Shown here: positions 25,150 through 33,378 of the stretch, piece after piece
Layout: each line of letters opens with the position of its first letter
Numbering within the stretch: the first letter of the stretch is position 1
Assembly: GCA_040772685.1 (NCBI GenBank)
Contig: JAXGXQ010000001.1
Coordinates: 62,001 to 126,000 of the forward strand
Direction: 5' to 3'
From: JAXGXQ01 sp040772685
GTDB taxonomy: Bacteria; Bacillota; Clostridia; Saccharofermentanales; UBA5734
Length of the DNA stretch: 64,000 bases
The notes under the pieces: model-generated
Databases searched by the model: none
What the model was told of the DNA's origin: nothing
What the model saw: the letters and a program-made list of their open reading frames with translations, nothing else
Position numbers and translations under genes: made by a program

Positions 25150-26877
25150 ATGAAGCTGATTAAGCGGCTATCAGAAAAATCAATCATTATAATTATCAGC
25201 TCAGCACTTGTTGTTGTGGTCAGTATTGTACTTATTCTGGGAAATCTTTGGAATGACCGCACTTCACAGACAACAACATCCACCAGCATACAGTCAGGGA
25301 TAGTAACCACAAATTCAGGCTCAGCAAACACACAAAAATCTGGTATCAACGGGTCAGGAGCAATCACGTCTCCGGCTGCTTCTTCTTCCACTGAGCAAAC
25401 ATCAGCGACGGGTTCGGGCTCTGCTACCATTACTCCATCTGCAGCTGTTACCGGGTCTGCTACCGCAACACCCGGGCCATCGTCGTCCGGCAGCTCGCCA
25501 TCAACGAGCGCCGACACCTCTTCAGTAAGCACAACAACATCCACCTCCGCTCCCACTAAGAGCAGCGGTCTTACTTCCGCCCCAACGAACAAAACCGGAG
25601 CATCTTTGTATGTTTCTCCCAGTGGCAACGATGCCAACCCGGGCACAGCCGCATCACCCTTTAAAAGCATTCAAAAAGCGATCGAATCTGCCGCGGCGGG
25701 CAGCACAATAGTTGTAAAGGCCGGCACTTACCGTGAACGTCTGATTATTCGTGACCTCATTGATCTGGAGATAAAGAGTCAAACCGGAGAACGGCCGGTT
25801 CTGAACGGTCAGGACTTTAACAGCGGCTACCTGATTGAGATAACGGCCAGCCAGAATATCAGCTTCAGCGGTTTCGAGGTGCGTGATTTTAAAGGTGCTG
25901 ACCTTGAGTGCGTCATTATCAAAAAATCGAGCAGCAATGTTACTATAAGCAACAATATTTTCCACAATATCGGCACAACTGCATCGAATGGTAATGCCCA
26001 TATTATTCTTGCACGCGGCAATGAAAACGTGCCTATCAGAAATGTCAATATTTCCGGCAATGAAATTTATGATTGTGATACAGGCTGGTCGGAATCCGTA
26101 ACCATGGAAAGCAACGTCGATGGTTTCAAAATCGAATATAACAAAATCCATGATGTAACCAATATTGCTATTGATGCCGCCGGGTTTTATGACAATGATG
26201 TGACGGCTGCCGGAATGAATCAAGCCCGCAACGGTCGTATCGCTCACAATCTGATTTACCAGATATACAGTCCTAACGCCTCCTGTGCTGGCATTTACGT
26301 CGATGGCGGCCGCGATATAGTGATTGAACGCAATACAGTCCACCACTCGATGTTCGGAATTGAAGTCGGATGTGAGAATCCTTTTGATGAAACAAATCCA
26401 ACAATCCGGGCAATTGTACGCAATATCACAGTCAGGGATAATTTTATCTATGATAATTCAAAACTAGGCATTGGAGTTGGCGGCTATGACGGAGAGAGAA
26501 CCGGACAGGTAATTAACACGAAAATTTATAACAACACTTTGTTCAATAACCGTAACGAAATCGAAATCGGCTATTCTGACAATATTGAAATCAGTAAGAA
26601 CATAGTCTATTCTCTGGGCGATAATTACCTGATCACCCACAATACAACCAATAAAGCAACGAATATCCACCTCTTCGCGAATGTTTACTTCGCAGGTACA
26701 GGACAGGGAAAGTTCAAATTTAACAACATGTACGCGTACAATCTTGTTGACTGGCAACAAAACAGTGGCCAGGATCTCGATTCAATATTTTCGGATCCGC
26801 TGTTTAAGGATACTGCAAAGCGCCAGCTGAGCCTGAAGGCCGGGTCTCCAGCGACTGGAAAGGGAGTACGACCTTAG
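25150..26877 (+). CDS. Membrane-anchored right-handed parallel beta-helix protein (DUF1565/pectate-lyase-like)
   Basis: This 575-residue protein has an N-terminal membrane anchor (residues about 10-33), then a Ser/Thr-rich linker to about residue 155. A beta-helix follows, starting with LYVSPSGNDANPGTAASPFKSIQ split around the DUF1565 signature. The helix rungs show repeated NITVRDN, NVNISGNEIYD and IVIERNTVHH patterns. Such folds act as polysaccharide lyases, epimerases or binding proteins; no catalytic set could be assigned. The ATG at 25150 follows GAGGTG by 6 nt. At the end of the Pel cluster (gap 140 nt, no terminator seen) it is a candidate polymer-processing enzyme. The C-terminus is short, ending LKAGSPATGKG before the stop. 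Confidence 0.82.
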   Translation: MKLIKRLSEKSIIIIISSALVVVVSIVLILGNLWNDRTSQTTTSTSIQSGIVTTNSGSANTQKSGINGSGAITSPAASSSTEQTSATGSGSATITPSAAVTGSATATPGPSSSGSSPSTSADTSSVSTTTSTSAPTKSSGLTSAPTNKTGASLYVSPSGNDANPGTAASPFKSIQKAIESAAAGSTIVVKAGTYRERLIIRDLIDLEIKSQTGERPVLNGQDFNSGYLIEITASQNISFSGFEVRDFKGADLECVIIKKSSSNVTISNNIFHNIGTTASNGNAHIILARGNENVPIRNVNISGNEIYDCDTGWSESVTMESNVDGFKIEYNKIHDVTNIAIDAAGFYDNDVTAAGMNQARNGRIAHNLIYQIYSPNASCAGIYVDGGRDIVIERNTVHHSMFGIEVGCENPFDETNPTIRAIVRNITVRDNFIYDNSKLGIGVGGYDGERTGQVINTKIYNNTLFNNRNEIEIGYSDNIEISKNIVYSLGDNYLITHNTTNKATNIHLFANVYFAGTGQGKFKFNNMYAYNLVDWQQNSGQDLDSIFSDPLFKDTAKRQLSLKAGSPATGKGVRP

Positions 26878-27009
26878 CCCGATGCCCGCTTTCAATATAT
26901 TGCCCGTAACAACTCATCAATGGCAACGCAGGCTTGACAGCAGCCAATAAACCTTGTAACGTTAAAAACGTCGCGAACAAATATTCGCAGGCAACTTGAA
27001 AAAAGAATC

Positions 27010-27092
27010 GGCTGGGGGAACTCCTTGGGAGTTGAGAAGGTAAAACCTGACCCTTTGAACCTGTTGGTTAAAACCAGCGTAGGAAAGCTAGC
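27010..27092 (+). promoter_or_regulatory. TPP riboswitch (THI element)
   Basis: The conserved TPP-aptamer blocks are present in order: GGGGGAACTCC, GAGTTGAGAAGG, CCTGACCCTTTGAACCTG and CCAGCGTAGGAAAGC. It precedes ykoFEDC and is followed by a terminator hairpin, which indicates transcription shut-off when thiamine pyrophosphate is abundant. This supports a thiamine or hydroxymethylpyrimidine substrate for the transporter. It fills most of the 26878-27227 gap. Confidence 0.95.
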
Positions 27093-27114
27093 AAACAGCT
27101 ATTTTGTTATTTTA

Positions 27115-27145
27115 GGCGCTTTACTCTGGTAAAGCGCTTTTTGTT
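27115..27145 (+). terminator. Expression-platform terminator of the TPP riboswitch
   Basis: GGCGCTTTAC (27115-27124) pairs with GTAAAGCGCT (27129-27138), nine pairs plus one G-U, followed by TTTTGTTTT. It lies 20 nt after the aptamer. Confidence 0.85.
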
Positions 27146-27227
27146 TTCCGATCCAAAGGTTCGAATGCTGATTCATTGATGCATTAACAAAAATGAAGAA
27201 ATTCAAACCGGGAAGGAAGTACATTTC

Positions 27228-27851
27228 ATGAGTAATCAACCAGTATGCAACAGGCCGGACTTGCCTTGGGCAGGTCGCGGCACAAATCTCGACATCTCGG
27301 GCTGCCGTTTTTCACTATATCCGATGCATTCGGATTTTGTGCGGATTATTCTCGGCGCTCTGGAAAAGACCGATACAAGTAATGTCTGGAGCCAGTCAGA
27401 CGCGCTTTCCACTGTTTACCGCGGCAAGCTGCCGTACGTTGTTGACGCTGTTTATGGCCTGTTTGCCAATGCCTGTGAAGATGGCGTCCACATGGCGCTG
27501 GAGGGCCTTTTTTCAAAAGGCTGCCCCGGTGACAGCGACGGCGACAAATTTCTTGCAGCCACTGGTATGCCGCCAAACCGCGCTAAAGTTAATGGCGATT
27601 TCCCAGTGCAGGCCAAAATTGAACTGTACCCGCTGGGAGACGGTGATTATATCGACTCGATAGCCGAGGCTGTGCATGAAGCCACCCGGCAGGGATTGAA
27701 CCCACAAAGCATCCATTATGCGACCAGAATCAGCGGGACAGCCGCAAAAATCTTTGATTATTTGCAGTTTGTCTGCCAGACGATGCAGGACGCGGCCACC
27801 CATTATGTGCTGCACTTCACATTGTCCGTTAATAGTCCGACGGCTGAATAA
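27228..27851 (+). CDS. ykoF: YkoF-family thiamine/HMP-binding protein
   Basis: This 207-residue protein matches YkoF, a tandem ferredoxin-like-fold protein that binds thiamine or its hydroxymethylpyrimidine moiety. Two related halves are visible, starting near FSLYPMHSDFVRIILGAL and FPVQAKIELYPLGDGDYID, each with a long helix after the first strand. There is no signal peptide, so it is probably cytosolic. It is the first gene of the riboswitch-controlled unit, with a GGAAGG SD. Confidence 0.88.
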   Translation: MSNQPVCNRPDLPWAGRGTNLDISGCRFSLYPMHSDFVRIILGALEKTDTSNVWSQSDALSTVYRGKLPYVVDAVYGLFANACEDGVHMALEGLFSKGCPGDSDGDKFLAATGMPPNRAKVNGDFPVQAKIELYPLGDGDYIDSIAEAVHEATRQGLNPQSIHYATRISGTAAKIFDYLQFVCQTMQDAATHYVLHFTLSVNSPTAE

Positions 27852-27881
27852 TCGCTGCAATACTTACAGAGGAGTATAAAA

Positions 27882-28511
27882 ATGAACAGTGAAACCATAA
27901 ATAATATTAATGGCAGCAGAGCAGCGGACAACAGACTGGGCTGGAAACTGCGCGATATCATCATGATCGCCATGCTCTGCATCGTCTTCGGTGTGATTTA
28001 CCTTGGCGGCGTGTATATTGCCGCTTTTCTGACAACTGCCCTGACTCCGCTGGGACTGGCACCGTTCGGTAACGAGATCATCTTTGGTGTCTGGTTCATG
28101 GCTGCCACTTTAGCAGGCTACATTCTGCAAAAACCCGGCGCTGCTATTCTCGCTGAAGTTCTTGCTGCCTTGATTGAAGTCCTGATGGGCAATATGTACG
28201 GGCCAATCGTTATTGTTGCAGGCATCATTCAAGGAGCAGGTGCTGAAGGTGTATTCGCGCTCTACCGGTATCAGAAGTTTAATCGCAAAACCATGATTCT
28301 GGCTGCTGCTGGCTGCTGTGTAACCAGTTTTGTCTGGAGCTTCATCCGGTCCGGGTACGGCCTCCTGGCGCCCGGTCTGCTGGTGGTAATGTTTATTGTC
28401 CGGCTGATCAGCTCGGTTGTTTTTGCCGGCTTTATCTGCACAGCTATGGGTGACGGACTTGCTCAAACCGGTCTGTTGAAGAGCTATGCTTTGGGTAAGA
28501 GCCGTGTCTGA
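27882..28511 (+). CDS. ykoE: ECF transporter S component YkoE (HMP/thiamine)
   Basis: This 209-residue membrane protein has about six helices after a 20-residue polar N-terminus. It matches YkoE, the substrate-binding S component of the ECF transporter for hydroxymethylpyrimidine or thiamine. The regulation by a TPP riboswitch and the neighbouring YkoF, YkoD and YkoC genes support the substrate call. AGAGGAG precedes the ATG. Confidence 0.92.
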   Translation: MNSETINNINGSRAADNRLGWKLRDIIMIAMLCIVFGVIYLGGVYIAAFLTTALTPLGLAPFGNEIIFGVWFMAATLAGYILQKPGAAILAEVLAALIEVLMGNMYGPIVIVAGIIQGAGAEGVFALYRYQKFNRKTMILAAAGCCVTSFVWSFIRSGYGLLAPGLLVVMFIVRLISSVVFAGFICTAMGDGLAQTGLLKSYALGKSRV

Positions 28512-29958
28512 AATCGCTTTGCGCTGCCAGAGTCTGCGCTACCGCTATCAGCCGCACGAAGCACCGGTTTTCGAAAACATTTCTTTATCGGTGAAAAAAG
28601 GGGAGACGGTGCTGCTCATGGGGCCATCCGGGTGCGGCAAAAGCACGCTGGCCTATTGTCTGGCCGGGCTCTACCCAGAGTATGCCGGCAGCCTGGAAGG
28701 CAGCATCGAAGTCTTCGGTGAGAATCTGCAGGTAATGAATCCTGCCCAAAGAGCCCGTAAAATATCGATAATGTTTCAAAATCCCGATAATCAGTTTTGT
28801 ATGAGCAATGCTGAACATGAGGTGCTCTTCGCACTGGAAAACATCAATTTTCAAGGGGATTTCCAGCAGCGTCTAAGAGATTTACTGAATCCCTCAGGCC
28901 TGCTTGAGCTAAAGTCAGAACCAATTCATACCCTCTCCGGCGGAACTAAACAGAAAATCGCGCTCGCGACTGCCCAGGCTGTTGAGGCCAAGGTTCTAAT
29001 TCTGGATGAACCTTTCGCCAATATCGATCCTGCCGCCTGTACCCAGCTGGCTGCCAGACTCGCTGAACTAAACCGGGCAGGCATTACCCTGATTATTGTC
29101 GACCATCGTCTGGATTACTGGCGCCCGTTTCTCAGCCGTGTTCTGCTGATGGACAACAACGGTCGTTTGCTGAACGATGGCATTTTACCGCGGGAACTGG
29201 ACCAGAATATAACCTTGTTCGAGAGCCTGGGTTTGTTTTACGGTGACAAGTGGCTGGAGCAAATTACCCCGCCGGTAGTGCTTTCACCGCGGGAAAGTAT
29301 TGTTGAAGCAAGTAATCTGAGCGCTTATTATGGCAAAAAGCCTTTTTTGTCTGAACTCAATTTTGCAATCGAGAAAGGTTCAATTACCTCGCTGGTTGGC
29401 AGCAACGGCTCGGGCAAAAGCACACTGCTGGGGGCAATAGCCGGTTTGGTTAAGCATAAAGGCAAATTAGAAGTCTGCGGCCAGGTGGGGCTTGTCTTCC
29501 AAAACCCGCGCTTTCAGTTTTTAACCTTGAAAGTGCGAACAGAAGTGGAAATGACCTTGCAGGTATGTGAACCTGATAAGAGCGCTGCGGAGATAAGGGC
29601 TGCTGCTGATGAAATGCTGTCCCGGTTTGGCCTGGCAGATTACGCAGAAGTGTCGCCATATGAACTGAGCCAGGGGCAGCAACGACGGTTGGCGATAATT
29701 TCCATGTTAGCCGGCCAAAAGGATCTGCTACTGCTGGATGAACCGACATATGCTCAGGATGAGCAGGCGACCAGCTTCATAATGCAGTTACTGGCTGAGA
29801 AGGTGGAACAGGGGCTGAGTGCGGTAATCGCCACCCATGACCTGGCTTTAGCCAGGCGCTGTGCCAACCGCATTCTGCTGTTGGCTGACGGCAAACTGCA
29901 GGAACTCCTGCCGGCTCAATTTGAGCAATATGCCGCGGAGGTGTTACGAGCGTCATGA
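28486..29958 (+). CDS. ykoD: ECF transporter duplicated ATPase YkoD
   Basis: This 490-residue protein has two ABC ATPase domains in one chain. The first has Walker A GPSGCGKST, signature LSGGTKQKIALA and Walker B VLILDEPF. The second (from about residue 275) has GSNGSGKST, signature LSQGQQRRLAII and LLLLDEPT. It powers the YkoE/YkoC transporter. The start is uncertain: ATG 28486 overlaps ykoE by 26 nt, and an in-frame GTG at 28504 would overlap by 8 nt; neither has a strong SD. Confidence 0.93.
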   Translation: MLWVRAVSEIALRCQSLRYRYQPHEAPVFENISLSVKKGETVLLMGPSGCGKSTLAYCLAGLYPEYAGSLEGSIEVFGENLQVMNPAQRARKISIMFQNPDNQFCMSNAEHEVLFALENINFQGDFQQRLRDLLNPSGLLELKSEPIHTLSGGTKQKIALATAQAVEAKVLILDEPFANIDPAACTQLAARLAELNRAGITLIIVDHRLDYWRPFLSRVLLMDNNGRLLNDGILPRELDQNITLFESLGLFYGDKWLEQITPPVVLSPRESIVEASNLSAYYGKKPFLSELNFAIEKGSITSLVGSNGSGKSTLLGAIAGLVKHKGKLEVCGQVGLVFQNPRFQFLTLKVRTEVEMTLQVCEPDKSAAEIRAAADEMLSRFGLADYAEVSPYELSQGQQRRLAIISMLAGQKDLLLLDEPTYAQDEQATSFIMQLLAEKVEQGLSAVIATHDLALARRCANRILLLADGKLQELLPAQFEQYAAEVLRAS

Positions 29959-30668
29959 AACAACTTAATCCCGGCTACAAGTTTCTCACTATCCTGATCG
30001 CGACATTATTACTATCGCTAACCTACCGGACGCTCGTCAATACGGTAGTTTTCGCGGTTACTGTCTCTATTGTGCTTCTGACACCCGGCGTCAACAGAAA
30101 GCGAATGTTTTTTGCTTTCCTGCCGGTGCTGCTGACTGCAGCAGGACTTTTCATGTCCGGTTTGCTATTTCCGGCTGAGGGCGCGGGTGAGATCACCGTC
30201 AGTGTATTCGGGCAGACGACTCTTTATGCCACTTCTCTGAACAGCGCTTTACTGCTTGCCACACGCGTGTTGGCGTTTGCCGGTATTGGTATGATGTTTG
30301 CGCTGACCACGGATGCAGAAGAATTCATTATCAGTCTGATGCAACAGTTTCGCCTGCCGCCCAAATTTGCTTACGGAATATTGGCTGCTTACCATTTCTT
30401 CCCGGTTGTTATCAGTGAATATGAAATTGTGCGGCAAGCTTTGCTGATGCGCGGGGTGAAGGCAGGCCCATTCTCGCGTAAACGAATGTTTCCCATGCTG
30501 GTGCATGCGCTGGAACGGTCTGAAAGCCTGGCCATGGCCATGGAATCCCGTGGTTTTGACGGCAACGCACCCCGATCCACAGCTCACAAAATCCCGTTGC
30601 GAGCTGTTGATTATATTTTTCTGGTGGTTGTAAATGGCGCTTTGCTGCTGGCGATTTTCCTGCTCTAG
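29955..30668 (+). CDS. ykoC: ECF transporter T component YkoC
   Basis: This 237-residue membrane protein is the energy-coupling T subunit that links YkoD to the S component. It contains about five to six helices and the coupling-helix region with Ala-Arg-Gly-like motifs, here MRGVKAG and MESRGFDG. The ATG overlaps the ykoD stop by 4 nt. There is no convincing terminator in the short gap to the rubrerythrin promoter. Confidence 0.92.
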   Translation: MKQLNPGYKFLTILIATLLLSLTYRTLVNTVVFAVTVSIVLLTPGVNRKRMFFAFLPVLLTAAGLFMSGLLFPAEGAGEITVSVFGQTTLYATSLNSALLLATRVLAFAGIGMMFALTTDAEEFIISLMQQFRLPPKFAYGILAAYHFFPVVISEYEIVRQALLMRGVKAGPFSRKRMFPMLVHALERSESLAMAMESRGFDGNAPRSTAHKIPLRAVDYIFLVVVNGALLLAIFLL

Positions 30669-30723
30669 AAAAATTTAAACTAAATCGCCGCATGTGCGTA
30701 TCGTAACGAAACCTTTTGCGAAG

Positions 30724-30771
30724 TTGACGAATCAAGCAATGATTACTAAAATAGGATTAGAATCATTTTAA
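30724..30771 (+). promoter_or_regulatory. Rubrerythrin promoter with PerR-type operator
   Basis: A -35 TTGACG (30724-30729) and -10 TAAAAT (30747-30752) are separated by exactly 17 nt. Overlapping the expected start is TTAGAATCATTTTAA (30757-30771), which matches the PerR box TTATAATnATTATAA at 12 of 14 defined positions. This predicts peroxide-inducible expression of the rubrerythrin gene. PerR itself is not in the window. Confidence 0.72.
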
Positions 30772-30808
30772 AATTGCCTTGTTAAAAAATTTGGGAGGTA
30801 TTTTCGAC

Positions 30809-31300
30809 ATGCAGAAAAAAACAAATGAAAATTTGATGGCCGCATTCGCTGGTGAATCAATGGCTAACAGGAAGTATACTGCCTATGCCAAAAAAGCTGA
30901 AGCCGAAGGCAAGCTGAACGCAGCCAAGCTGTTCCGTGCTGCTGCTGATGCTGAAACCATTCATGCTCTCAGAGAATTTGAAATTGCCGGTAATGTGAAA
31001 TCAACCGCTGACAATCTAAAGGATGCTATTGCAGGCGAAACTTACGAATACACTGAAATGTATCCCGGTTTCATGCCTGCTGCCAAAGAAGCAGATCATA
31101 AGGCCGCCGCGCTTGTTTTCACCCATGCAATGAAAGCGGAAGAAGTGCATGCCCGGCTTTATACCGAAGCTTTGGAAAATCTCGATAACACGGAAGAAGT
31201 AAGTTATTACCTCTGCCCGATTTGCGGCAACATCGAGAAGTTCAGACCGGAAAAATGCGTTATCTGCAATGCTCCTGGTGATTCTTTCATTAAATACTAA
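30809..31300 (+). CDS. rbr: Rubrerythrin
   Basis: This 163-residue protein reduces hydrogen peroxide in anaerobes. The N-terminal ferritin-like four-helix domain carries the di-iron Glu/His ligands (FAGESMANRKYTAYAKKAE; ADAETIHALREFE; AGETYEYTEMYPGF; AMKAEEVHARLY). The C-terminal rubredoxin-like domain has CPICGN and CVICNAPGDSF. Electrons come from a rubredoxin or NADH-linked reductase. The ATG at 30809 is preferred over an upstream TTG in frame, because GGGAGG lies about 10 nt before it. It has its own promoter and terminator. Confidence 0.95.
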   Translation: MQKKTNENLMAAFAGESMANRKYTAYAKKAEAEGKLNAAKLFRAAADAETIHALREFEIAGNVKSTADNLKDAIAGETYEYTEMYPGFMPAAKEADHKAAALVFTHAMKAEEVHARLYTEALENLDNTEEVSYYLCPICGNIEKFRPEKCVICNAPGDSFIKY

Positions 31301-31322
31301 AGCTTACTGACATTTGCAAACA

Positions 31323-31354
31323 AGGCTGATCCAGTATAGGGTCAGCCTTTTTTT
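31323..31354 (+). terminator. Rho-independent terminator after rubrerythrin
   Basis: A 10-bp stem (31323-31332 with 31339-31348, one G-U pair) has a 6-nt loop and is followed by seven T residues. Confidence 0.9.
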
Positions 31355-31356
31355 GC

Positions 31357-31461
31357 TTAAATCCGGTTATTCTCCAGCAACCAGGCAACTGTATCCTGCA
31401 ATGTCAGGCGTAAATCACGCGGCTGATAATTAAGCTCGCGTGTAGCTTTGGTTCTTTTATT
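31357..31461 (-). pseudogene. C-terminal remnant of an NAD-dependent epimerase/dehydratase
   Basis: Read on the minus strand, 34 codons before a TAA encode a peptide containing KATRELNYQPRDLRLTLQDT followed by VAWLLENNRI. This is the standard C-terminal helix pattern of extended SDR (DFR/epimerase-like) proteins: K-x-x-x-E-L-x-x-x-P-R, then a T-V-x-W-L block. An in-frame stop lies directly upstream (at about 31464) and no other part of the gene is found, so this is a decayed end of a lost gene. The remaining 31462-31637 stretch has a possible promoter for the lipoprotein gene and nothing else I recognise. Confidence 0.65.
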
Positions 31462-31538
31462 TTAGACCCGGCTAAAAGAGTAAACAAGGCAGGTTGCTCA
31501 GGTTACACAGGTTTTCCGGGCTTTCTGTTAAGCTGGCA

Positions 31539-31567
31539 TTGACGCATCAGTACTCAAGCTTTATTGA
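31539..31567 (+). promoter_or_regulatory. Possible promoter of the Thr-rich lipoprotein gene
   Basis: TTGACG (31539-31544), a 17-nt spacer and TATTGA (31562-31567). The -10 match is poor, so this is tentative. Confidence 0.3.
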
Positions 31568-31637
31568 CCTGCAAAAAAGAATTAACAATCAGGAGGCTTG
31601 AGGCGGCTTATGCCGCAAGTTGATCGGAGGGATTAAG

Positions 31638-32393
31638 ATGCGCAACTTTAGTATGAACAAAAAGCTTCGCCGGTTAAAGCTCCTGAGCTTAAGCTCAATT
31701 ATTGCTCTAGTAGTTTTGCTGACGCTTACCGCCTGTGCCGACACAACAAACACTACAACCGGCACAACAACCATGAGTACAACAACCGCGACGACAACCA
31801 ATGCTTCTACTGGAGCAACAACGGTTCCGACTACAACAACGGTTCCGACTACAACAACGACCGGCACAATGCAGCCTCGGCCGAAAGAGACAACCCTGGT
31901 ACTAAAGCTTGAAGGCGGCGAAGAACCTATTAAAGCCATGTTGTTTGAAAGTGATCTCGGCTATAGCATGTATTATGACAATCAATTGTATAAAATCAGC
32001 CGGGTACCAAGTTCATTCGAAGAAAACCCCACGATAACAGCTGACCGCTTCGAGCCTAAAATTGCAGTACCGAATGATTCGAATGCATATATTGAAATCG
32101 GTCATTTTCCTTCTGTTAACACTGACAACGCGATTACGAAAATTCAACAGGTAATGACAGCTAAGTACCAGACAGTCAATCGCGGCAACGAAATTGGTAT
32201 CGGAGTTGATAAGACAACGGCAGCAGTAATTGAAGCAAATAATGTTGGCATTAAAAGCGAACTGGCACATCTTGCTGTGATCAGCGATGGGAAAAACGGC
32301 AGCTATTACTTCTATCACGTTTATACAATGATAGTAGCTGAAGGGCATCGAGCCCGGATTAATCAAATGCTGGACACTTTCCGCATTGAATAA
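31638..32393 (+). CDS. Putative lipoprotein with Thr-rich linker, unknown function
   Basis: This 251-residue protein has a basic N-terminus, a hydrophobic segment and the lipobox LTAC (Cys about 33), so it is probably lipid-anchored outside the membrane. A Thr-rich linker (about residues 36-80) contains two copies of a TTVPTT unit made by an 18-bp tandem repeat at 31818-31853. The C-terminal region of about 165 residues is a soluble domain I do not recognise, with segments such as MYYDNQLYKISRVP and HVYTMIVAEGHRARINQML. The start follows CGGAGGGA by 5 nt. Confidence 0.75.
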   Translation: MRNFSMNKKLRRLKLLSLSSIIALVVLLTLTACADTTNTTTGTTTMSTTTATTTNASTGATTVPTTTTVPTTTTTGTMQPRPKETTLVLKLEGGEEPIKAMLFESDLGYSMYYDNQLYKISRVPSSFEENPTITADRFEPKIAVPNDSNAYIEIGHFPSVNTDNAITKIQQVMTAKYQTVNRGNEIGIGVDKTTAAVIEANNVGIKSELAHLAVISDGKNGSYYFYHVYTMIVAEGHRARINQMLDTFRIE

Positions 32394-32398
32394 AACCA

Positions 32399-32464
32399 TG
32401 GCTGCCAGATATGTAAACTAAAATTTGGCTGCCAGATAAATTAACAAAAAAATGGCTGTCAGAC
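32399..32464. repeat. Three 12-bp direct repeats with 27-bp period
   Basis: TGGCTGCCAGAT at 32399 and 32426 and the variant TGGCTGTCAGAC at 32453 are spaced exactly 27 bp apart. The last copy forms the left arm of the following terminator. They lie between two convergent genes and may be relics of terminator duplication. Confidence 0.7.
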
Positions 32465-32486
32465 GATTCAAAAGTCTGACAGCCAT
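32452..32486. terminator. Bidirectional terminator between lipoprotein and DUF2680 genes
   Basis: A perfect 13-bp stem (32452-32464 with 32474-32486) has a 9-nt loop. On the minus strand seven T residues follow; on the plus strand TTTTA follows. Confidence 0.88.
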
Positions 32487-32515
32487 TTTATGCAAATGCT
32501 ACTGAGTATTTGTCT

Positions 32516-33055
32516 TTAGCTTTGGGAAGTTACTGTACCGTTGCCCGCTGCGTTGGCACGACCGCGCATGCCGCCCCGGGCTCCCATACCTTGTCCTGCA
32601 GCCTGGCCTAAGCCTTGACCTAAGCCTGGGCAGTTTTCACCGTCAGGCCCGATTCCCAGCCCAGAACGCATGCCCATGCGTCCACCGATGCCAAAGCCTG
32701 CTCCAGCGCCGCTTCCGTCGCCTTCACATTCGGCCAGACGTGCCTTTCTGGCTTCATAAATCTTATCGGCTTCTTCCTGTGTCAGCCGCTTATTGGCTAC
32801 AGCTTCGTCCAGTCTTTGCTTAAAAAGCTCAAGCTGACCTTCCTGGAATTCCTCCAGCTTTCCAGCTTCTTTTGCCTGCTCACCGTATGTTTTCCCCTCT
32901 GCCCGGTCCTCTGTTACCTGTTCGACGCTTTTACCAGTCAGTCCGGCTGTTAATTCGGCCGGCGTTTTAAATGAAGCAGCGAAGGATACTGAAGCGATTG
33001 CGACTACGAGCACTGTAATAACAGCAAGCATCAGCAGCAATTTGTTCTTTTTCAA
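32516..33055 (-). CDS. Exported DUF2680-like protein with Gly-rich tail
   Basis: This protein of about 179 residues has a signal peptide (residues 1-25, ending SVSFAASF). The central region includes LFKQRLDEAVANKRLTQEEA and DKIYEARKARL, typical of DUF2680, a family whose function is unknown. The C-terminal third is rich in Gly, Met and Arg (GGRMGMRSG and similar), with two Cys. A TTG at 33055 is taken as start because AAAGGGTG precedes it by about 7 nt; the frame is open upstream to 33100, with no good SD. It is divergent from a two-component system, which is the obvious candidate regulator. Confidence 0.72.
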   Translation of the reverse strand: MKKNKLLLMLAVITVLVVAIASVSFAASFKTPAELTAGLTGKSVEQVTEDRAEGKTYGEQAKEAGKLEEFQEGQLELFKQRLDEAVANKRLTQEEADKIYEARKARLAECEGDGSGAGAGFGIGGRMGMRSGLGIGPDGENCPGLGQGLGQAAGQGMGARGGMRGRANAAGNGTVTSQS

Positions 33056-33264
33056 TTTAATCACCCTTTCTTTTTGCATATTATGTTTTCCGGTTTTCAA
33101 GCCTCGTAATATGCTTTTGTTGTGTATGGCTTCATCATAAAGCCGAAGTGTGATGAAATTGTGAGAACCAAATATTATTTTGTGTGTCCCTCAATTTTCT
33201 CCGCCTGTTTGTTGCGTTCTGAACTTTCTGGATTTCACTATTTCAACACAATTTGAACCTAAAC

Positions 33265-33293
33265 TTGTATTGGATTGATTAACTGATTATGCT
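33265..33293 (+). promoter_or_regulatory. Possible promoter of the two-component operon
   Basis: TTGTAT (33265-33270), a 17-nt spacer and TATGCT (33288-33293), each 4 of 6 to consensus, about 85 nt ahead of the response regulator start. It lies in the 323-nt divergent gap with the DUF2680 gene. Confidence 0.4.
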
Positions 33294-33378
33294 GGTATCA
33301 GAACAGTTATTTGTTTAATTCAAACTTTAGTTTCTGCAAAAGCCAGCATCTGCAAGCCTCCGAAGGGGGAAGCCTGAC

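Noticed and set aside
25125..25670. Long antisense ORF over the beta-helix gene start
   Set aside because: It mirrors the low-complexity Ser/Thr-rich linker, giving Val/Asp/Glu-rich sequence without family features or a good SD.
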